Origin: Chloroflexota bacterium
GTDB taxonomy: Bacteria; Chloroflexota; UBA6077; CF-72
Assembly (NCBI GenBank): GCA_016191465.1
Contig: JACPOP010000001.1
Coordinates: forward strand, 186,001-250,000
Direction of reading: 5' to 3'
Length of the DNA stretch: 64,000 bases
How positions within the stretch are numbered: the first letter of the stretch is position 1; each line of letters starts with the position of its first letter. Shown in pieces: positions 59,397 through 64,000 of this stretch. The translations under genes were made by a program, and so were the position numbers. Under the pieces are notes generated by a model. The model did no database searches, was not told the DNA's origin, and saw nothing but the letters and a program-made list of their open reading frames with translations.

Positions 59397-60605
59397 ATGC
59401 CATCTCCGTCTGAACCGCGCCGCGTCCGGGCGCCCCAAGAGTCGCGTTCCGCGACCGCGCGCGCCGCGGCCGCGGCGCCCAGCCGCCGTCAGCAATCGCG
59501 CTGGCAACGCGACCAGCAACAGACCCGCTTACTGCTCGTGCTCTTCGGAACCCTGGGGACCATGCTGGTGCTGATCCTGGCGGGGGGCCTGTATGTCGAC
59601 AACGTGGTCCAGGCGAACGACGTCGTGGCGCAGGTCGGCGCGGAGCGGATCACCACCACGCAGCTCGTCAACGAGATGCGTCCGAGCGCGGCGGCCATCG
59701 ACGCCCAGATTCGCCAGCTGGGTGCCGCCAATCGCAGCGCGGCGGCCCAGGGCGAGCAGCAGAAGCGCTCGTTGCCGGACGACGCCCTCAACCAGCTCAT
59801 CCAGACCCAATTGATTACCCAGGAGGCGCAGCGACGCGGGATTGTGGTCTCCGATGCTGACGTTGAGGCGCTGATGCGGCAAAATGTCGCCGAGTTCGAC
59901 GCCTTCAGCAACCCGCAGGCGACGCCCACGCCGGAAGCCACGGCCGTTGAGGGTGCCGCTCCCACACCATCACCCACGGCCGAGCCTTCCCCTTCAGCTC
60001 CGGCCACGCCCACCCCTGTTCCGACCTTAGAGGCAAGCGCGTACACGGCGGCTTTCCAGAAGGCATTGGCGCAGACCGGCCTTTCCGAGGCCCGCTATCG
60101 CGACCTGGTACGGCGGCAAGCGCTCCAGGAACGTGTGTCAAAGGCCATTGGCGAAGAAGTCCCCGACACCCAGGAACAGGTGCGCGCGCGGCAAATCCTG
60201 CTGGCGGATCAGGATACGGCGAACCGGGTGCTGGCCCAGCTCCGTGCTGGCGCCGATTTCGCACAACTGGCAGCGCAGGTCTCTACCGACCCTGGCACCA
60301 AGGACAAGGGCGGCGACCTGGGGTGGTTCCCCCGAGGCCAGATGAACAGCCAGTTTGAAGACGCCGCTTTCAGTCTGCAGCCCGGGCAGATTTCAGACGT
60401 GGTGCAGTCACCCAGCGGGTATCACATCATCCAGCTCCTGGAGCGTGATCCAGCGCGCCCCGTTCCCGCCGACCAGTTGGACGTGCTGCGGACGCGAGCG
60501 TTCAGCACCTGGCTGAGCGCCCGCCAGGCGAGCCCCGATGTCAAGCTGGAGATGAGCTCCGCCGAACGGGATTGGACCCTACGCCGCATCGGCGTGCGGC
60601 CCTGA
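59397..60605 (+). CDS. Membrane-anchored peptidyl-prolyl isomerase (SurA/PrsA-like rotamase)
   Basis: 402 residues: a basic N-terminus, one membrane helix (LLLVLFGTLGTMLVLILAGG, residues ~44-63), a SurA-N-like helical chaperone region (QVGAERITTTQLVNEM ... LIQTQLITQEAQRRGI), a Pro/Thr/Ser-rich insert (residues ~180-215) and a parvulin domain (VRARQILLADQDTANRVLAQ, DKGGDLGWFPRGQM, SPSGYHIIQL). It folds exported proteins at the outer face of the membrane. The insert splits the chaperone part, as in several Chloroflexota-like foldases. Confidence 0.9.
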   Translation: MPSPSEPRRVRAPQESRSATARAAAAAPSRRQQSRWQRDQQQTRLLLVLFGTLGTMLVLILAGGLYVDNVVQANDVVAQVGAERITTTQLVNEMRPSAAAIDAQIRQLGAANRSAAAQGEQQKRSLPDDALNQLIQTQLITQEAQRRGIVVSDADVEALMRQNVAEFDAFSNPQATPTPEATAVEGAAPTPSPTAEPSPSAPATPTPVPTLEASAYTAAFQKALAQTGLSEARYRDLVRRQALQERVSKAIGEEVPDTQEQVRARQILLADQDTANRVLAQLRAGADFAQLAAQVSTDPGTKDKGGDLGWFPRGQMNSQFEDAAFSLQPGQISDVVQSPSGYHIIQLLERDPARPVPADQLDVLRTRAFSTWLSARQASPDVKLEMSSAERDWTLRRIGVRP

Positions 60606-60631
60606 CCAGATCCAGATCCAGATCGCGCGGC

Positions 60632-61003
60632 TCACTGCACGTGCGAGAGGGTGAGCACGAGGCGCCCCAGGAACCAGCCGAGTACCAGGATCGCCAGCAA
60701 GAGCGGTATCCAGGGCTGCCGGCGCTCAAGGGACGCGGGACGCACGGGCTCGCGGGGCAGCTCCGGAAGGGGAACGGCTGGGCTGGAAGGTGCCATGCGT
60801 TCGAGGACGCGCATGTACCGCGGATCCTCCCTGACCTGGCGGTCGCGTGGATCCGAACAGGACTGTGCAAGCACGTACGGGACGAGCTCGTCGCCGTCAG
60901 ACACCAGGGCGCTCAATCGCGCCTGGCGCAGCTTCTCCTGGGCCGGTTGCCGTTCGGCGGCCAGCAAGCTTGCCCGCAAGGCTGCAAGCTCTTCGTTCTC
61001 CAC
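60632..61003 (-). CDS. Small C-terminally anchored membrane protein, unknown
   Basis: 123 residues: a charged helical N-terminus (ENEELAALRASLLAAERQPA), a middle part with VPYVLAQSCSDPRDRQVRED and a Pro-rich link, and a single C-terminal helix (PWIPLLLAILVLGWFLGRLV). The layout is that of a tail-anchored protein. GTG 61003 starts the frame. Convergent with the foldase gene, 26 bases away. No family recognised. Confidence 0.6.
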   Translation of the reverse strand: MENEELAALRASLLAAERQPAQEKLRQARLSALVSDGDELVPYVLAQSCSDPRDRQVREDPRYMRVLERMAPSSPAVPLPELPREPVRPASLERRQPWIPLLLAILVLGWFLGRLVLTLSHVQ

Positions 61004-61290
61004 GGTCGCCCCTCCGCCAGCGGGCAGCTCACCCGCCTACGCTCAGAGTACGAAGTGTAGGTCGGTGGCCCGCCAGAATCCATGCAATCCGGCCCCAAAA
61101 CCGCTCCTAGTGGGTCGTTTGACACGCTGTACGGCGTTCCCGGGGTACCCACCCCCTCGCCCCCTCCCGTGCGCGGAAGGGGGAAGTGTTTTTTCCCGGA
61201 GGGGGCGCGCCGCGCCCCCTCCGACTCCCTGCGCTCCGTGGATTAGCCCATTGCAAGGCAATCGGCCCAGTAGGGCTGGCCCTTCGTACC
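61004..61290 (+). other. Intergenic region with GC-rich hairpin
   Basis: The region has no gene. A strong stem CGGAGGGGGCGCG/CGCGCCCCCTCCG-type palindrome covers about 61197-61222, preceded on its left by GTGTTTTTTCCC. Directly before it, CCCCTCGCCCCCTCCCGTGCGCGGAAGG (quoted in part) is low-complexity. The T run lies on the wrong side for a plus-strand terminator. Confidence 0.45.
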
Positions 61291-61986
61291 ATGAGCGGAA
61301 TGGTGCCGCCCACGCTCTTCAGCATGGCCGTTTTGTTGGCAGCCCTCGCGGTCGGCTGTGCGCGCACGGGCAGTACCCCGCGGCCTGAGCCAAAGCCGAT
61401 CACCTACGTTGCTCTGGGCGCCTCGGACTCGGTTGGGGTGGGTACTCGGCGCCCAGACGTTGAAGGGTGGGTTCCTCGGCTCAGCGCCCGGTTGGGCACC
61501 GGCACGCGCACGGTCAACCTGGGCGTGAGTGGGTCCACGCTGGACCAGGCGCTCCTCGAACAACTCGGGCCGGCCCGGGAAGCGCGGCCCGACGTCGTCA
61601 CAGTGTGGCTGGCGGTCAACGACTTCAATGCTCGCCGGCCGCTGGAGCAGTATGGCGCGGAGCTGAATCAGTTGCTCGCGGCGCTGAACGGTACGGGCGC
61701 GCTGGTCCTGGTGGGCAACATCCCCGACATTGCCGCTCTACCGGTGTACGCGAGTCTTGGCCAGCCGACGGTCGCGGCCGAGGTTGAACGCTGGAACCGC
61801 GTCATTCAGCAAGCGGCCGCCAGCAATGGCGCGACGTTGGTGGACCTCTATGCCCAATGGCAAGAGCTGCGGAACCATCCCGAGTACGTCTCTGCCGATG
61901 GGTTCCATCCCAGCGCGGAGGGCTATCAGCGGCTCGCAGACGTGTTTGCCGAGTCGCTGCCCCCGGATCTCCGCAACCGCGGCTGA
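61291..61986 (+). CDS. SGNH/GDSL-type esterase lipoprotein
   Basis: 231 residues. A lipobox LAVGC follows the N-terminal hydrophobic stretch, so it is probably a lipid-anchored exported enzyme. Block I reads LGASDSVGVGTRR (Ser nucleophile, Ala-Ser in place of the usual Gly-Asp), block III WLAVNDFNARRP (Asn) and block V SADGFHPSAEGY (Asp-x-x-His dyad). Substrate unknown. ATG 61291 is chosen; the upstream extension to 61186 crosses the hairpin. Confidence 0.88.
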   Translation: MSGMVPPTLFSMAVLLAALAVGCARTGSTPRPEPKPITYVALGASDSVGVGTRRPDVEGWVPRLSARLGTGTRTVNLGVSGSTLDQALLEQLGPAREARPDVVTVWLAVNDFNARRPLEQYGAELNQLLAALNGTGALVLVGNIPDIAALPVYASLGQPTVAAEVERWNRVIQQAAASNGATLVDLYAQWQELRNHPEYVSADGFHPSAEGYQRLADVFAESLPPDLRNRG

Positions 61987-62468
61987 AACGACGAGCGGTC
62001 GGCCCGACGGGCGCCGCCGGTCTCAGGGCGCGCACGTTCAGGATAGATATCGGCGACGGGGCCAGGCGCCATCCGCTGCTCGCCTGTCCAATGGCTCACT
62101 CCTTTTGGCACCCTTCAGCCAGCATCTCGCCGGGCACCCCCCGCGCCGCGGAGCATGCGACAGCCGTCCAAAAGCTACACAGGTCCACCTGCAAGCTGTG
62201 CCGCTGCGAAGCGCGAGACCCCTGGGTGCGCGGGCGTCCCGCCCGCTTCGTCGCCCGCGTGGGACGGGCCAGAGGCCCGCGCACCCAGACGACGGTGCGA
62301 ACACGCTTGCCTGAACAACATCCCCACGACCGCCCTCGGAAGAACCTGAAAGCTAAAAGCTATCCTTCATCGTCCTGGACACACCGGTGTCCAACGTCTG
62401 TCAACCCGGCCGGGCGTTGATGACAACGGCGCCGCGCCCCGGCCCAGTTCTCGTGCTGAGGAGCTGCC
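61987..62468 (+). other. Intergenic region, 482 bases, with large inverted repeat
   Basis: No gene seen. The notable part is the inverted repeat at 62222-62288 (separate entry). Near the right end AAAGCTAAAAGCTATCC is a short direct repeat. The last 20 bases carry the ribosome binding site of the next gene (GAGGAG). Confidence 0.5.
62222..62288 (+). repeat. Inverted repeat (CTGGGTGCGCGGGC ... GCCCGCGCACCCAG)
   Basis: Arms of about 25 bases: CTGGGTGCGCGGGC at 62222-62235 pairs exactly with GCCCGCGCACCCAG at 62275-62288, and pairing continues with mismatches into GTCCCGCCCGC/GACGGGCC. The inner part has a second GCGGGCGT-like pairing. This looks like a REP-type element with CGTCCCGCCCGC cores. 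Confidence 0.7.
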
Positions 62469-63347
62469 TTGCGAATTGTCGATCTCACCCAGCCCTGGGG
62501 TGACCGGATGCCCACCTGGCCGCAGTTCGCGAGCGTCAAGGTGACCGACATCACCACCCACCAGCGCGATCGTAAGAGCACCGTGCTGGTAGAAACCAAT
62601 ATGCACACCGGCACCCATATCGATGCGCCTATCCACTATGCGGAGGGGGGCAAGCATCTCGGGGAGATTCCCCTGGCGGACCTGGTGGGCACCGGCCTGG
62701 TGATCGACCTGCGTCCGATCACGAAGCCCTGGGCCTACTACTCGCTGGAGGACGTGTTGGGCTGCGTGCCGAAGGACGAAGAGATCCGCGAGGGCGACAT
62801 CGTCGTCTTCTATACCGGCTGGGACCAGTACAACTGGACCAAGCCCACCCGGGACGACGTGATGTACTTCGACCGCCACCCAGGTCCCAGGCCGGAGGTG
62901 ATCGACTATCTCATCGATGAGAAGAAGATCAAGTGGATCGGCGCCGACCTGGCATCCATCGATCACTCGCTCTTCGTTCGGGTGCGCTGGATGCGGCCGG
63001 ACCTGGTGGCCGAGTTTGAGCAGATGTATGCGGGCAAGATTGAGGATCTGCTACCCGAGAAGGACTTTGAATACGTCCATTACCGGACCGCGCGGAACAA
63101 CGTGTGCATGCTGGAGAACCTCGGAGGCGAGATCGCCGAGGTTGCCGGGCAGCGCGTCACCATCGGCGCCTTCCCCTGGCGCTGGGAAGGGGGCGAGGGC
63201 TGCATCTGCCGCGTGGCGGCGTTCCTGAGCCTCGACGAGTCGGGCGTGGTGGGAGCCACGCCACCTGGCGCGCAGCCGCGCCAGCACGACGCCCAGACCA
63301 CCCCGGCCCGCATTATGGCCGCCGCACAGCAGCAGGTCGGCTACTGA
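62469..63347 (+). CDS. Cyclase family metal-dependent hydrolase (kynurenine formamidase-like)
   Basis: 292 residues. Zinc/manganese motif HTGTHIDAPIHY near residue 46 and IDHSLFVR later are family marks; MRIVDLTQPWGDRMPTWP is a typical start and DIVVFYTGWDQYNW, GADLASIDH follow. The length is above the ~210 of bacterial KynB, with an insert around residues 185-220 and a ~35-residue tail. The substrate is not clear (amide or lactone). TTG 62469 has GAGGAG upstream. Followed after 23 bases by the zinc alcohol dehydrogenase. Confidence 0.88.
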   Translation: MRIVDLTQPWGDRMPTWPQFASVKVTDITTHQRDRKSTVLVETNMHTGTHIDAPIHYAEGGKHLGEIPLADLVGTGLVIDLRPITKPWAYYSLEDVLGCVPKDEEIREGDIVVFYTGWDQYNWTKPTRDDVMYFDRHPGPRPEVIDYLIDEKKIKWIGADLASIDHSLFVRVRWMRPDLVAEFEQMYAGKIEDLLPEKDFEYVHYRTARNNVCMLENLGGEIAEVAGQRVTIGAFPWRWEGGEGCICRVAAFLSLDESGVVGATPPGAQPRQHDAQTTPARIMAAAQQQVGY

Positions 63348-63370
63348 GCCGGCGGCCCGGAGGAACCTGC

Positions 63371-64000
63371 ATGACCATCACGACTTCCACTCTCGCCACC
63401 AACGGCCGAGCATCGTCCCCGATCCCAAGCTCGATGCGAGCGTTGGTGCTCACCGCACCGCACGAGCACGAGATCCGTGACGTTCCCACTCCGCGACCCG
63501 GACCGATGGAGGTGCTGTGCCTGGTTGAAGCGGTGGCGATCTGCGGCACGGACCTGCACATCTACGAGGGCAGGTTCCCCGGCCGCTGGCCCAGGAGCTA
63601 CCCCTATATCCCCGGCCACGAGTGGTCAGGCACGGTAGTAGAGATTGGGCCAGGAGTCGCCGACATTGGCATGTTCGCCGTGGGCGACCGGGTGGCGGGC
63701 ACGTCGCACGCGGGGTGTGGTTACTGCCGCATGTGTACCACCGGCCGCTACAACCTGTGTGAGAACTACGGCAAGGAGCCGATCCACCATCAGTACGGCC
63801 ACTACAGTCAGGGTGCCGACGCCCAATACGTGGTGCACTCCATCAAGTCGGTCTTCAAGCTGCCAGACGAGATTGACCTGCCGCTGGGTGCCATGGTCGA
63901 TACCGCGAGCATCGCGCTCCACTCCGTGAAGCGGCCCGGCATCAACGCCGGGGATGTGGCGGTGGTGGTCGGCCCCGGCCCCATGGGCATGCTGACCGCC
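63371..64000 (+). CDS. Zinc-dependent medium-chain alcohol dehydrogenase, partial (cut by window edge)
   Basis: The frame is open from ATG 63371 to the window end (210 codons). Catalytic zinc site: Cys in VAICGTDLHIYEG and GHEW; structural zinc cysteines in CGYCRMCTTGRYNLC. The nucleotide-binding domain starts with VVVGPGPMGM. It resembles threonine/sorbitol dehydrogenase-like MDR proteins. Together with the cyclase-family hydrolase it probably forms a catabolic operon. C-terminal part not visible. Confidence 0.9.
   Translation, partial: MTITTSTLATNGRASSPIPSSMRALVLTAPHEHEIRDVPTPRPGPMEVLCLVEAVAICGTDLHIYEGRFPGRWPRSYPYIPGHEWSGTVVEIGPGVADIGMFAVGDRVAGTSHAGCGYCRMCTTGRYNLCENYGKEPIHHQYGHYSQGADAQYVVHSIKSVFKLPDEIDLPLGAMVDTASIALHSVKRPGINAGDVAVVVGPGPMGMLTA

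Noticed and set aside
61190-61222. Intrinsic terminator
   Set aside because: The T run lies before the hairpin on the plus strand, and the minus strand would give an A run; not a terminator for either direction.

Overview
The window is one continuous stretch of a GC-rich bacterial chromosome, densely packed and mostly ordinary core genes. The gene content (System I cytochrome c maturation, two caa3-type oxidases, a ctaA-ctaB fusion, two-gene ABC exporters, a PimA-like glycolipid cluster, L31/DUF1385, S6-SSB-S18 with long ribosomal-protein tails) suggests a free-living aerobic Chloroflexota (or a close Terrabacteria relative with actinobacteria-like traits). This assignment is inference from remembered family features; no search was run. 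Genes are often joined by 4-base NTGA overlaps (stop of one gene inside the start of the next).

Layout. 1-6.4 kb: cytochrome c maturation genes ccmF(partial)-ccmH-ccmI-unknown-ccmA-ccmB-ccmC, a PRC-barrel gene, repeat arrays and a short ccmD-like gene. 6.4-8.5 kb: an ABC-2 transporter pair and a DUF420 (CtaM-like) protein whose start codon overlaps that of the divergent ABC ATPase. 8.55-10.7 kb: a uvrA scrap and a DUF1059 gene split by an intact IS66-type insertion sequence (8778-10586). 10.9-11.8 kb: AraC regulator plus glyoxalase-fold protein. 12-25 kb, all but one small gene on the minus strand: two complete terminal-oxidase sets (an A2-type and an A1-type), heme A/heme O synthase fusion and assembly factor CtaG. 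25.2-31.3 kb: a heterodimeric ABC exporter, then a GT2 and a GT-C glycosyltransferase. 31.3-32.3 kb: a toxin-antitoxin pair lying between tRNA-Arg(CCG) and a duplicate of its 3' end.

32.3-36 kb: CDP-alcohol phosphatidyltransferase, PimA-like glycosyltransferase and two LpxL/PatA-like acyltransferases, an arrangement like the mycobacterial PI-mannoside cluster. 36.1-40.1 kb: prfB with its programmed frameshift, coupled to hisH-hisA-hisF-hisIE. 40.1-42.1 kb: DUF1385, L31, L27, L21. 42.5-45.4 kb: KdpDE-like two-component pair and a nucleoside hydrolase. 45.8-54.6 kb: scpB, YfhO-like and GT-C membrane proteins, a GT2, FtsK and a family-4 uracil-DNA glycosylase. 54.9-57.4 kb: two enoyl-CoA hydratases and a molybdopterin oxidoreductase. 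57.5-60.6 kb: S6, SSB, S18, a rotamase foldase. 60.6-64 kb: small membrane protein, SGNH lipoprotein, cyclase-family hydrolase and the start of a zinc alcohol dehydrogenase.

The respiratory theme is strong: the Ccm genes attach heme to c-type cytochromes, including the cytochrome c domains fused to both oxidase subunits II, while CtaA/CtaB, CtaG and DUF420 serve heme A supply and oxidase assembly. The most unusual observations are a dispersed ~70-90 bp intergenic repeat that always lies 5' of a gene in the same orientation, two junctions that appear to need CTG start codons, the exactly reversible IS66 disruption, the tRNA-bounded toxin-antitoxin cassette, and heptamer arrays arranged as inverted repeats. 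No CRISPR array, rRNA or prophage was seen.
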